Source: Gautieria morchelliformis
Taxonomy: Eukaryota > Basidiomycota > Agaricomycetes > Gomphales > Gomphaceae
NCBI GenBank assembly: GCA_015179125.1
Contig: WHVA01000314.1
Location: 62,001-126,000 of the forward strand
Direction: 5' to 3'
DNA length: 64,000 nucleotides
Below the pieces are notes generated by a model. It saw only the letters and a list, made by a program, of their open reading frames with translations, made no database searches and had not been told where the DNA came from. A program made the position numbers and the translations under genes. How positions within the stretch are numbered: the first letter of the stretch is position 1; each line of letters starts with the position of its first letter. Positions 9,283-19,770 of this stretch are shown piece after piece.

Positions 9283-10624
9283 GTTAATCATCACCCAAAT
9301 GACCTCATGGATGTCGACACCCCTGAATGCCACAGCGGCCACCCTTGCACAGCTTTATTTCATAACCTCACCATCTCCTGAAAATCTGTTTCAACAGATA
9401 AAGCACGGTACCGTTGTGGAATGACCGGGTGTGTAAATAACCTATGTATTATACATGTATACTAGTTATTACATAATCCCAATGGGCCCCTTAGGGACCC
9501 ACTGTATAGTTTATGCATGGGAACCGGCCAGCGGTCCCCATTGCATCTTACTCTTACCTGTCACTACGTAGCATTCATAATACCACTCATTGGTCAAGTT
9601 CTGCTGTGCCCTTGTGATACAAGGTATTAAGATCGACATCTTTACAGGGTGTCTTGAGTCTTGGAGTGGAAAGCGACAGGCAGGTCAAATTTATAAGCAT
9701 ATTCTGGATGAATGTCAACATGTCAATGATGCGATTAAGAAGCAAGTCAGTGATGCATTTGTTGACCGTACACTGCATGCACAGCTTGAAGTTGTGGGAG
9801 AGGATAATTCTCTTGAGAAGATGTCAAAGGCTGAGGCAAAGAGCCTCAAGATCAATCAAGCGGTTCTAAACCTCATCTGTGGCACTGGGATTCCTCCGAC
9901 TATCATTGATACTGATGAATGGAAGAATGTCGTCAGCGCTATTGACAAGACAGCTACCACATACGGCAGCACATCTTTTGTTGATATGTACATTCCTGGC
10001 AAAGTGGGGCGGATCACCGAGGAGGACATTCAAGTGCTGTCAACAGTCGAGAACTTGACTATCTCATATGATGGCAGCACAACAAAGGCAGTTGAATCAA
10101 TCTACACAATTCATGTTACCACACCTCGTCATCGGCAGACCGACTTGATCGAAGGCAATGAAGCATCAGGCATGTCACACAGTGGCCCCCAAATTTCCAA
10201 CAAGCTTTTTAAGGTTAATTCTATGTCACATGACTGCTGTATCAAATACTAAGACATTTGAAGGTCATGGCTCACATTGGCATGAAAAACTTTCAGGGAT
10301 ATCTTCAGATAGCACTGGAAATACAGAGCTGGTCTGTGAAATTGTTGCAAAAGCAATCCCTTGGGTTATTAATCTGCCTTATGTCTGCCATTTGCTCAAC
10401 AACACAGCCAAGGATATTGGCAAAATTCCTTTCTTTGCCAATGTGAGTGCTTAGCATGGGTTGGATGCCTAACAACTAACATATGCATGGACAGACAATA
10501 ACTCGTCTTCACTCCATTATCAAATACTTCCGGAAGTCTTCCTATGCTAAACAGCACCTGACTGCTCTTCAAATATACCTCGACTTCAAGGAAGGACATG
10601 TGTTGGTTGGAAACACATGGTTCT
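9283..10624 (+). pseudogene. hAT transposase (BED + DUF659 type), part 1
   Basis: First part of a hAT-superfamily transposase, the enzyme that cuts and pastes the element. Around the solo LTR at 9432-9646 the frame gives a BED-like start (ARYRCGMTGC.. SWSGKRQAGQIYKHIL), then the RNase-H-like catalytic region with the hallmark DGSTTKAVESIYTIHV..RQTDLIEG (about 10070-10155), SSDSTGNTELVCEIVAKAIP and LPYVCHLLNNTAKDIGK, and ITRLHSIIKYFRKSSYAKQH after a short intron-like gap (10444-10491). Frameshifts near 10200 and stops show it is dead. It breaks off at GTTCT (10620-10624), where the LINE is inserted, and resumes at 33426 in frame. Confidence 0.8.
9432..9646 (+). mobile_element. LTR-D solo LTR (copy b) with exact duplication
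   Basis: 215 bp, TGTAAATAACC to ATCTTTACA. Identical flanks GGGTG at 9427-9431 and 9647-9651 give a clean 5-bp target duplication and define the LTR ends for the family. It interrupts the BED-finger exon of the hAT gene. Very similar to 57393-57606, including the block TACTAGTTATTACATAATCC. Confidence 0.9.
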
Positions 10625-11201
10625 CTCTCGGTGGGGGTGTGGCCAAAACAGTGCCATGCTCCTCACAGGGCCTCAACGTGGCCTGGGAGTGAACACTGTG
10701 GATAGCCTCCATGGTGGCCAACCTGCGAAAAACATTAAAAAGACACCCACAGGGACCATGAAGCTAGCCTGCCGGGTAGGGGAAACTTGAACCGTGTCAA
10801 CATTGTGTGGCCAGATTTTGGGTGACCTTCAGAATGTGACTTCATAAGGACAGTATAAAGAGCCTGTAGAAGTCACCATAACTGCAAGGCCTCCACTGGT
10901 AGGCATTGGGTGGTCAAAGCGGAGATGCACCAGACTACCCCAGCAGAACCAAGAGCGGGAATCAAAGAAAAATACACAACTGACCTAACAAGTCAAGAAA
11001 TGTGTGTTGTTCATGCCGGCAAGATCAGACATTTTGAGTGAGGGACTTGATCCTGGCAAGAAACAGCCTAAGAAAAAGAATACTGTAAATAGTAGACACG
11101 TAATGAAATAAACAGATTTCTTCACTAGCGGGGGGCCTGTTATTCTTTTAAGTGTTCACACAAAGACATTAAAAAGATAACAGAAGAAGAGATCAGAAAA
11201 T
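10625..11201 (+). promoter_or_regulatory. LINE 5' leader
   Basis: About 577 bp with no credible ORF between the LINE start and ORF1. LINE promoters are usually internal to this region. I see no TATA box or clear repeats; there are A-rich stretches near 11040-11110 and a G6 run near 11130. Confidence 0.4.
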
Positions 11202-12171
11202 ATGGACAAACTAGATGTGAGTGTTCCCCAACACCACAAAAGAAATGAAACTAATAAAAGGGGATACAGTTGCACACCTCGAAAGGTAGAAAGCGCCCAA
11301 GCTTGGACGTTGAAATCTCAGAGGCACAAACACCTAAACACCCCAAGACCAACGGCCCCAAAAAGCCGCCCTGGCCCAAAAAATCTAACTCAAGCATGGA
11401 GTCTGATGTTACCAAAACACAAAACACCCCCCTGCTTCTACAGAAGAAGCAGCGACCCGCCATCCAGACATCAGCTCTGGACTGGATAGACGAGCCAATG
11501 TTATGCCCCCCTGAGAATAAAGGGAAGGGCCACGCCAAAATGGCGCCAGATGGCTGGGAAGAACACATCCCAGTACACGTCGTTGCAGATTATCAAATAG
11601 TCCCGGACGGGATCTACGAGCACATGCGCAAGATAATGATGACGGATAAAGAACGAGGCGACAGGTTGTGGGAGATGTCCCACAGACTTTGGCTAGCCAC
11701 AGTATATGGCACAAAAACCCTGGGACCCTTGGCCGAAAGGAAAGGGATAACAGGCAAAATACAGAGGGCAGTAACGGGGCTTCTAGCTGAGGAACGTCCA
11801 GACATAGTCATCCAAGAGGGTGACCCGGTATCGGTGGAGGAGCTCAATGTGCCAGCCCAATTCTCCAAAGGTGGAGTGTACAAAAACCCGAGAGGGTACA
11901 AAAGACCCAGAGAGGCAGAAAGAACCTTGAGGGTATGGGCGCTGGTGACTCTGCCGAAAATAACGCCTGTAAGTTATAAATTTTTTGAAGTCAGATCCTT
12001 TCGTGTACAAGGGTAATACCCCAAGGATGCGATCTTGCTGGTCACCTTCCCATGGGAGTTACAAGAAGATCAGTGGTTCAGAGTAGGAAGAATCCCTGTA
12101 ACAATTTGAGAGATGGACGTCTGTCAAGCGATAGAAGCCAATGTCGGTCCTCGACAATCAGAGGTCCCGAT
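11202..12171 (+). pseudogene. LINE ORF1, 5' part
   Basis: RNA-binding ORF1-type protein. A start at ATG 11202 (MDKLDVSVPQ) needs one frameshift near 11280 to enter the long frame (11270-12016), which is basic at the N-terminus (KNKGKGHAKM, PKKPPWPKKSN) and then globular (DRLWEMSHRLWLATVYGTKT). Stops at 12014-12016 and about 12107 interrupt it, then the frame (MDVCQAIEANVGPRQSEVP) runs to the LTR insertion at 12172. Joined across that insert it continues in frame into the zinc knuckle at 14095. No esterase or RRM motif could be named. ORF1 proteins coat the LINE RNA. Confidence 0.6.
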
Positions 12172-12660
12172 TGTAGGAACTCAGTTTGGGCAAGTAGGAA
12201 GTTATATGCCAGATATGAATGATGGGACTTGCAGGAGATTAGTAAACTATTTAATGTTCTCCTCAGTGATAGTCAACACTAGTAATATAAAGGAATGCTA
12301 CCTATTTAATGTTCTACATGTTTTTTCAGTTTCATACTATGAAAGTACACTATTAAACTCACCTCCTCAGTGATAGTCAACACTGAGGAGGGGAGGCTGC
12401 GCATGGGCTTGTGTATGGGAACTGCTGTCCAACCAGCATACTATATGGTTTCGGATCAAGCTGTTCAACCAGCATTCAAATGTCTCTTTATTGTAAATTT
12501 TGTAGTCTGCATCAAAGGCCTTTAAAAACAACCAATTATCGCCATTATAAAAATGTCTACTGTCCTCATAAGGCCTATTCAAACATCCTCTAATTAACTA
12601 TGAATTTTACCTATTTTTTCGAGGCTGTCTTCACTCAAACTCACTTATTTCTGTGCAGCA

Positions 12661-12692
12661 GAGTTGTGGATACACACGTCCCCACAACTCTG
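12661..12692. repeat. Inverted repeat AGAGTTGTGG / CCACAACTCT
   Basis: Ten-base arms separated by about 12 bases at 12661-12692, perfectly complementary. It lies upstream of the TGACTCA cluster in the nested LTR and could be a protein-binding palindrome or hairpin. Confidence 0.6.
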
Positions 12693-12840
12693 TTTCGGAC
12701 TTCCGATTTCAAACTCCGACCGGACGCTCGCGTCACTTGCGGCTTGTTGCCCTGTGGTCACCCACAAATCCGGTCAGGTGGCTCCTTCAGACTCAGCCTC
12801 TGAGTTTGAAAAGCCTAGCCATTTGCTGGTACAGCCTCAA

Positions 12841-13063
12841 TGACTCAACTGACTCATGCACACCTTGGTGAGTCACATGCACATGACTCACCCAAGCTGT
12901 CATGAATCACATGGGCCCAATTAATGACTCATTCCTGACAAATCAAGCCCTGATTGGTGGAAAACCTAGTGGAGTCACCAGTAGGAGTCATTTTCAGTCA
13001 CTGTGAGTCATTATGAGTCAGACAGAACCTTCCCACACATTCTGAAAGCTTCTTCGTGACTCA
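12841..13063. promoter_or_regulatory. Cluster of eight TGA(C/G)TCA sites upstream of a TATA box
   Basis: Perfect heptamers at 12841, 12850, 12869, 12884, 12925, 13004, 13014 and 13057, plus near matches (GGAGTCA, TGAATCA). TGACTCA is the palindromic site of AP-1/Gcn4-class bZIP activators. The TATA box TATAAAA is at 13126-13132, about 60 bp further on. The arrangement fits an LTR enhancer and core promoter; which factor binds is inference. Confidence 0.6.
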
Positions 13064-13125
13064 TTCCCCCATTCCATTAATAGATAGAAGGTCCTACCGC
13101 TTAGTTAAGCACCTGTACAATACGA

Positions 13126-13132
13126 TATAAAA
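13126..13132 (+). promoter_or_regulatory. TATA box of the nested LTR
   Basis: TATAAAAGG following a 280-bp region rich in TGACTCA sites. It gives the plus strand as the transcribed strand of this LTR. No initiator can be assigned. Confidence 0.5.
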
Positions 13133-14094
13133 GGAGGCCCTTTTTGCCTGCCTTTCATCAGCCAATCTACCCATCTTCTATCCTACACGTGACCTCGTGT
13201 GACTTGCATCTTACTAAGCTGCTAATCCCAGCTAGGGTTATTCACTTACTTTAGTGTCTAATTCCTTGTTAAGTAGTTACTTTACTGCTTAGCCACTTGG
13301 ACTAATCCTCTGGGTGTAATTCTATAGAGTGAGTCTGTCAATTGAAAGTCTTGCCATTCGCACTCCAATACCCGAGACGATCTAGTCAGTCGATTTTCCT
13401 GATTAGAGACTTTCACAAGTCACTTTGTTCACAAAACTCGTCCCTCGTTTTATTGCTGTGCGCTGGTAGATTATCAGGGCAGTCCATTTATAAACTCGCC
13501 TGCTAAGTACATTCCTTTATATTTTGGAATATGCTTGGACCCCGATAGTGTCCTTGAACCTACAGTCTTTTAGTTTATTGTTCAGTGCTGCTAAGAAACG
13601 CATTGCCTTCCATCCATATTAACTTGGACTAGTTCTTATGTGGATTGCAACCAAGGTACAAATATTAAATTATTTCCGGAGTTGTGCTGCAGCATTGTTT
13701 AATATTCTTTGAGTCTCGTAAACAACACGTTCTGATAGATTGAAGTGTTAGCAATAACACCAAAGTCTTGAAGGGTTCCAAAACAGCTTGTTTCACTTGC
13801 ATATATGAAGTTCCGGCACTTAAGCGCCCTTGAGGCACTGGTGTGCTGTGCTAAGCGCCCATAGAACGTAACACGTTAGTGAACAGCCGCAGCTCAAAAA
13901 GGAAACTTGTCCACAACCACCCACAAAGGGTCGGTTGGACAGAACATGAAAAGGAGTAGTAATACAGCCTCGAAAAAAATCAAAGAAAATTGTGAAAGGC
14001 ATAGAATGAATGTCAGCATAGTTTCAGGTCAAAATCGAAAGAAATAACAACAGAAATGTTAGGTTTGGAGCCTGATGCACATATGCACCCAACA

Positions 14095-14454
14095 CCGATC
14101 ATCCAGAAATCTGCTGATAAAGGTGGCCAAATAGTCTGGAATATCAGACTAACCTTCAAGAGGAAGGAGGTCACGAGAGATGACGGCAGCAAAGACATTG
14201 TCGTTGATACATTAGGGAAGTCAGAAAAACAGTGGAAAGTAGGACAGGACGAATGGCTGGTTTGGCCAGGAACTCACTGCACCGGCTGCCATGGAGTTGG
14301 ACACATAGAAAATAAGTGCCCCCTCCAACCACACATAGCACCTCTAGACGGGTGGATGGGCGACTCGCTCCCAGAAGAAGCAGATGAATGGCCGATCAAG
14401 GTTTATCTCAAGGCCAACCCACGACAAAAAATATACCCAAAGAAGAAGAAGTAG
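14095..14454 (+). pseudogene. LINE ORF1, 3' part with CCHC zinc knuckle
   Basis: Continues ORF1 after the LTR insert: IIQKSADKGGQIVWNIRLTF, then a zinc knuckle CTGCHGVGHIENKC (C-x2-C-x4-H-x4-C, about 14278-14320), then a basic tail ending KKKK and TAG at 14452-14454. The frame runs cleanly from the insert to the stop. Zinc knuckles are usual at the C-terminus of ORF1 in Tad/I-type elements and bind element RNA. Helitron A begins 15 bp after the stop. Confidence 0.75.
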
Positions 14455-14627
14455 GGTCAAAAGTATTATCTAAGAGTGAAACGCGGGGGGTGGGTGGTTG
14501 TGGGCGTCGCTTATGTCAGGTTTTAGGTCAGCATTGGTCAGCTGGCCAATCGGATGCGAGCGGCGCAGCCGCGAGCCCTAGGCCCCTGGCCCAGGCCAGG
14601 CCATTGACGCTGCACAGCAGCGTTCCA

Positions 14628-14694
14628 GGTCACGTGACCGCTTCACGTGACCATACGAGGGTGGTCCGTGCACGACCCTTCGCTTGGTATAAAG
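14628..14694 (+). promoter_or_regulatory. Helitron A promoter-like region with CACGTG palindromes and TATA
   Basis: GGTCACGTGACC (14628-14639) and TTCACGTGACC (14642-14652) contain the E-box core CACGTG; TATAAAG follows at 14688-14694. The same combination occurs on the minus strand in Helitron B, and Helitron D keeps the TATA box (51183) but has lost the palindromes. Confidence 0.55.
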
Positions 14695-14775
14695 AGAGCG
14701 ATGCTGCAGAACCGCACTCCCCACTGGTGTCCTCCTGTGTTCTGGCTGTGGTGGGCTTACTACTTCTTTGGCTGG

Positions 14776-14945
14776 GGTCTTGGTGTCTTTCTGTGTGTCT
14801 CTGGGTGTCCTTTCTGGTGTCTGTGTGTCTCTGGGTGTCTTTCTGTGTGTCTCTGGGTGTCTTTCTGTGTGTCTTTCTGTGTGTCTCTGGGTGTCTTTCT
14901 GTGTGTCTCTGGGTGTCTTTCTGTGTGTCTCTGGATGTCTCTGGG
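14776..14945 (+). repeat. Minisatellite TCTTTCTGTGTGTCTCTGGGTG
   Basis: About seven to eight imperfect units of 20-22 bp. Frames open on both strands (VSFCVSLG or KDTQRHTER repeats) come from the repeat, not from a gene. A short version is in Helitron D (about 51280-51330) and a relic in reverse in Helitron B (about 20190-20240). Confidence 0.8.
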
Positions 14946-15551
14946 CTTCTTTGGCTGTGAATTGACACCAGCTTCTGCTTCAATGTCCTGGATATTTTTT
15001 GATATTTTTTCGCAAATTGCTATCAATACACCTAACTCGCTAACCTTAATAATAGCCAACTTAAATATCCTGTACATTTTTTTCATATTTTTTCGCAAAT
15101 AGCTATCAATAAACCTAACTTGCTAACCTGAACAATAGCCAACTTACATATCCTGTACATTTTTTGATATTTTTTCGCAAATAGACATCAATAAATCAAA
15201 CTTGCTAACCTCAATAACAGCCACCTTAACTATCCTGTAATTCTTTTGACATTTTTTCGCAAATGGATATCAATAACTTATACTGACTTTGCTCAAGTTG
15301 ATAACAACTTCTGTTTTAATGTAGTGTGTTTTTTTTTATCTTTTTTTGAAAAATAAATATAGATATCAATGAATTATCCTGACTTTGCTAAAATTAATAC
15401 CAGCTTCAGGTTAAATGTACTGTACATTTTTTGACATTTTTTCAAAAGGTAGATATCAATAAATTATCCTGACTTTGCTAAAATTAATAAGAACAGCTGC
15501 TTAAATGTTTATATGTCACAAAATAGATACTGATACATGTCCCTGATATGT

Positions 15552-15683
15552 GTGAGGACACGCTACCTGTGGGGACACGCTACCTGTGAGGACACACTAC
15601 CTGTGAGGACACGCTACCTGTAAGGACACGCTACCTGTGAGGACACGCTACCTGTGAGGACACGTTATGTGTGAGGACATGCT
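15552..15683 (+). repeat. 17-bp tandem array GTGAGGACACGCTACCT
   Basis: About seven consecutive units with few changes. The same unit forms larger, more diverged arrays in Helitron D (51769-52140) and, inverted, in Helitron B (18836-19770). It is a fixed component of this Helitron family. Confidence 0.85.
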
Positions 15684-16018
15684 ATCCAACTGCACTTTGG
15701 GTCTTCCCCCATTTCTGATTTTGGTATTGTTTCTGGTTCTGTGAGAGTGTCACCGGAGGATCAGCTGGCATATCGATATAACCACATTGTCAACATTCAG
15801 GATCCCCAAGATCACTATTGGATCTATTTCACAATGCACAAGCTTTGAAACCTGTGGATTATGACAATAGGTGCAATCTTATAATCTCTGATGATTCAGT
15901 CACGACCATTACCACTTTCATGTCTAGAGTCGCTGGGAAGGCCATCCCAGAGGTCAAGAGGGAGGTCTGCATGTTCAGCTGTTCCAGGGGGGCATACATG
16001 ATTCATGATAATATATGA
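15684..16018 (+). CDS. ORF-like segment shared by Helitrons A and D
   Basis: Two joined frames: PEDQLAYRYNHIVNIQDPQD (about 15748-15810) and, after a frameshift near 15820, ALKPVDYDNRCNLIISDD..TITTFMSRVAGKAIPEV..VCMFSCSRGAYMIHD to 16018. The same segment is at 52136-52493 in Helitron D with few differences. I do not recognise the protein. It may be a piece of a host gene captured by the Helitron, or a relic of the autonomous parent. Helitron capture of exons is well known; the source here is unknown. Confidence 0.4.
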
Positions 16019-17597
16019 ACAGGGATATAATTTACATGACACTTTTTATTTGCCACAATGCACTTGACCTTACTGATTCACTTGACCCTACTGATGTGTT
16101 TGACTTTACTGAGGCACTAGGTGGATACCTGCGCTTCGCGCGGGGGTGCAAGTCAAACACCTCGGTAAGGTCAAATGCATCAGCAAGGTCAAACGCCTTG
16201 GGTAAATCAAACTTGGGATAAGTCAAACACATTCGGATAAGAAAATTTCATTCAGATAAGTAAAACACATCTTATTGATTGAAAGTAGCTCTAAGTAACA
16301 CATCAAGGTAGGTAATGTTATGACCATGCTGCTTGACCAACTCTGGTACCTCCATGCCTCCTCTGGCTCTATTCTGCAACGTCCACACTTTGACCTTTTG
16401 ATCCCCTTGTTCTTTACTATTCACATACTTCCCCTTTTGACTCTATTCACCGGCCTTCCCTACTTGACCCTTAGCATAGCAAGTCCGGAGCATCAGGAGA
16501 TCCATTTGTTCCACTATCAATGTTACGACTGTTCCGCTCAACCATCTCCGCCATATCCGCATATCCTCCACACCACCTCCGACTCTATTCCACAACATCC
16601 GCACCATCTGCAACCCTCTACCTCGACCCTTGTGATTTCAGTACCCCTGGCCACCTCCAGATACTGGCCCCCGTACTCGACCCTGAATACAGCAAGATAC
16701 CATTTCCGTAATTCCGTTTCTTCCAAGGCCTATTGTACTTACTCGCCTTGTTCTTTGCCATTTTACTTACCCTACCCTGCACCCCCCTTGTCATCCCATT
16801 GTTCCGCATTAGTTACTTGCCCCGTATGTCTATCTGATTCCTGCACTCTCCAGAATTTGCTTAGTACCATACCATTACCTGTTGCTTCAGCTCTTTGTAT
16901 AAACCCCCTCATGTATGTCTCCGTTCCTGCAATCAGATAATCAACTTCGATATGTGATTCCCTTCGCACTGTCTCCTGTTCTTAGCACAGTGAGTTTTGC
17001 TAGTCTTGTCTCCTTCCGCTCTCAACCCTCTGTCCTCCGCCTCTTCCACCTCTTCCGACCTTTGTTCTCCAACCCTCAACCCTAGACTCTCAGTACTCTG
17101 TTCCTGACTTCTGCCTTCTCCGATATCCGCAAGTCAATCCCGAAATACTTAGGACGGTAGTTCATCAGGGGCGCAACACATAAGTTGAAGCCGTTGTCCT
17201 TTCCAGTTCCGACCTCTGGGAATTCCAATACGTAACAATCAATTAGACCCACATTCTCCTTGTTCTTTTGCCTATTGATTGTTCTTAGTTCTACCCGGCA
17301 CCCCCTTGTAGTTCCTCTTGTTCTGTATTAGTTACTTACTCCATTTATCCTAGTGACTTTGCTTGCACCGGAATTGCTTACCTCTACCTTCTGACATGTT
17401 GTCTCAGCTCTTTGTATAAAACCCAGTCATGTGTGCCTCTGTTCTGCAATCAGATAATTGACTTTGATATGTGACTCCCTTTGCACTGTTTCCTGTTCTT
17501 ACCACAGCAAGTACTTGCAAGGCCTCTGTCTCTCTGACCTCTGCCTTCCAACTCGATTTCTGATATCCAACTTAACTTGATTCTTGAACCCTTACCT

Positions 17598-17986
17598 CTA
17601 GGTGGATACCCGCGCTTTGCGCGGGGGTGCAAGTCAAACGCCTCGGTAAGGTCAAACACATCAGCAAAGTCAAACACCTTGGGTAAATCAAACTTGGGAT
17701 AAGTCAAACACATTCAGATAAGTAAAATGCATCTTATTGATTAAAAGTAGCTCTAAGTAACACATTGAGGTAGGTAATGTTATGACCATGCTGCTTGACC
17801 AACTCTGGTACCTCTGCACCTCCTCTGACTCTATTCCGCAATGTCCACACTTCGACCTTTTGATCTCCTTGTTCTTTCCTATTCACATACTTCCCCTTAT
17901 GACTCTATTCACCAGCCTTCCTTACTTAACCCTTAACATAGCAATTCCGGAGCATCAGGAGTTCCATTTGTTCCGCTATCAATTCC
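17598..17986 (-). mobile_element. Second Helitron 3' terminus inside B (B2)
   Basis: CTAG at 17598-17601 with hairpin and 3' repeats just like the B end, followed by the same sequence (AAGTCAAACGCC.., TAGGTAATGTTATGACCATGC) seen at 16140-16400. It interrupts text that continues uninterrupted in the third copy (TTCTTGAACCCTTAC at 17581-17595 versus 18662-18676). No separate 5' end is found for it. Confidence 0.6.
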
Positions 17987-18830
17987 CTAGGTGGGTACCC
18001 ACACTTTGCATGGGGGTGCAAGTCAAATGCATTGGTAAGGTCAAACGCATTGGGTGAATCAAACTTGGGATAAGTCAAACACATTCGGATAAGAAAATTT
18101 CATTCAGATAAGTAAAACCCTTCTTATTGATTGAAAGTAACTCTAAATAACACATCAAGGTAGGTAATGTTATGACCATGCTCAACCAACTCCGGTACCC
18201 CCGCACCTCTGACTCTATTCCACAATGTCTGCACTTCAACCTTGTGATCCCCTTGTTCTTCACATATTTCCCCTAATGACTCTTTTCACCAGCATTCCAT
18301 ACTTGACCCTCAGCACAGCAAGTCCAGAGCGTCAGGAGTTCCATTTGTTCCGCTACCAATTAGACCCTTGGTCTTTTGCCTATTGTTCTTAGTTCTACAC
18401 TGCACCCCCTTGTAGTTCCTCTTGTTTCACATTAGGTACTTTTATTCTAGTTACTTGCACTGGAATTGCTTACCTCTACCTTCTGACATGTTGTCTCAGC
18501 TCTTTGTATAAAACCCAGTCATGTGTGCCTCTGTTCAGCAATCAGATAATCGACTTTGATATGTCACTCCCTTTGCACTGTCTCCGGTTCTTAGACCTGC
18601 AAGGCCTCTGTCTCTCTGACCTCCGTCTTCCAACTTGATTTCTCATATCCAACTTAACTCAATTCTTGAACCCTTACTACTTCAGTTACAATACTCAACC
18701 TCTTCCAACTTCCAATCTCAGATCTCCAAAATACTTAGGATGATAGTTGGGGGTGCAACATATAAGTTGGAGCTGCAGTCCTTTTAGATCCAAACCTGAT
18801 ACATAACAGGTAATGACTCTACACATTTCT
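17987..18830 (-). mobile_element. Third Helitron 3' terminus inside B (B3)
   Basis: CTAG at 17987-17990 with a degenerate hairpin (CCCACACTTTGCATGGGG) and the same following region. It lies within B2 after CGCTATCAATTCC, which in other copies continues TTAGACCC or GTTACGAC. It runs into the minisatellite and the single 5' end at 21089. Confidence 0.55.
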
Positions 18831-18835
18831 CCCAT

Positions 18836-19770
18836 GTCTCATGTCCCCTACCTCACATGTAGTGTGTCCTTGCCTGTAGTGTGTTATCACACTTTATCTG
18901 TCCTCACACGTATTGCATCCTCACATGTGGCATGTCCCCACACGTAGTGTGTCCCAAAGCATAGTGTGCGTAGTGTGTCTCCACATGTAGCATGTCTCCA
19001 TATGTAGTGTGTCCCCACATGCAGTACAGTGTGCATGGCATGTCCCACATGCATAACATGTCCCTCAAGTATTCTGTGTGTAGCATGTCCCTGGTTTGTA
19101 GCATGTGCCCAAACATAGCGTGTCCCTAAATTATAGCATGTGTGTCCCCCATGCATAGCGTGTCCACATGTGTAGCATGTCCCTACATGTAGTGTGTGTA
19201 GCGTGTCCCCCAAGTATAGCTTGTGTAGAATGTCCCTTGTTTGTAGTGTTTTCCCCTGTAGTGTGTCCCTTGTTTGTACCATGTCCCCCAAGCATAGTGT
19301 GTCCCCACATATAGTGTGCACATCCCCATGCATAGCATGTGTGTCCCCATGCATAACATGCGTGTCTCCACGCATAACATGAGTGTCCCCAAGTATAGTG
19401 TGTGTGTCTCCACGCATAACATGGGTGTCCCCAAGCATAGTGTGCGTGTCCCCAAGCATAGCGTGCATGTCCCCACGCATAACATGCATGTCTCCATGCA
19501 TAGCGTGCGTGTCCCCACGCATAACATGCATGTCTCCATGCATAGTGTGCGTGTCCCCAAGCATAGTGTGCGTGTCCCCACGCATAACATGAGTGTCTCC
19601 ATGCATACCATGAGTGTCTCCACACATAGCATGGGTGTCCCCAAGCATAGCGTGTGTGTCGCATCCCATGCATGTCTCCACGCATATGCATGTCCCCATG
19701 CATAGTGTGTGTAGCATGCCCCTCAAGTATAGCATGCATAGCATGTCCCAATGGCATGTGTAGCATATCC
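18836..19770 (-). repeat. Long degenerate minisatellite of Helitron B
   Basis: About 0.9 kb of diverged 17-25 bp units around GCATAGCGTGTCCCC and CATAACATG on the plus strand, the complement of the GGACACGCTA array in Helitron A. It produces long open frames in several registers (up to 298 codons on the minus strand, THAMHGDTHVM-like). These are by-products of the repeat. Confidence 0.85.

Larger units (their letters stand above)
12412..13795 (+). mobile_element. Nested LTR-like element with TATA box and activator-site cluster
   Basis: Non-coding 1.4-kb block that has no counterpart in the other TGTTGGG LTRs. It starts about TGTATGGG and ends about GTTTCA, with CTTG on both sides (12408-12411 and 13796-13799), so a 4-5 bp duplication is possible; ends are uncertain by a few bases. 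It has an upstream-style region of repeated TGACTCA sites, a TATA box at 13126-13132 and a long transcribed-looking part, which fits a solo LTR of a third family. No coding capacity seen. Confidence 0.5.
12172..14094 (-). mobile_element. LTR of family TGTTGGG (copy 2), carrying a nested LTR
   Basis: Minus-strand copy: reads TGTTGGGTGCATATGTGC from 14094 and ends ..TTCCTACA at 12172. Exact 5-bp duplication CCGAT at 12167-12171 and 14095-14099. Contains the family's inverted pair (CCTCCTCAGTG..CACTGAGGAGG, 12362-12393). It is 1.4 kb longer than the other copies because another element lies at about 12412-13795. The parts matching copy 3 are 12172-12410 and 13815-14094. Confidence 0.85.

Noticed and set aside
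14630..15102. Open frames on both strands rich in VSFCVSLG or KDTQRHTER
   Set aside because: Products of the CT/GT minisatellite in Helitron A.
15552..15683. Possible CRISPR-like array
   Set aside because: 17-bp units are contiguous with no unique spacers, within a eukaryotic Helitron.
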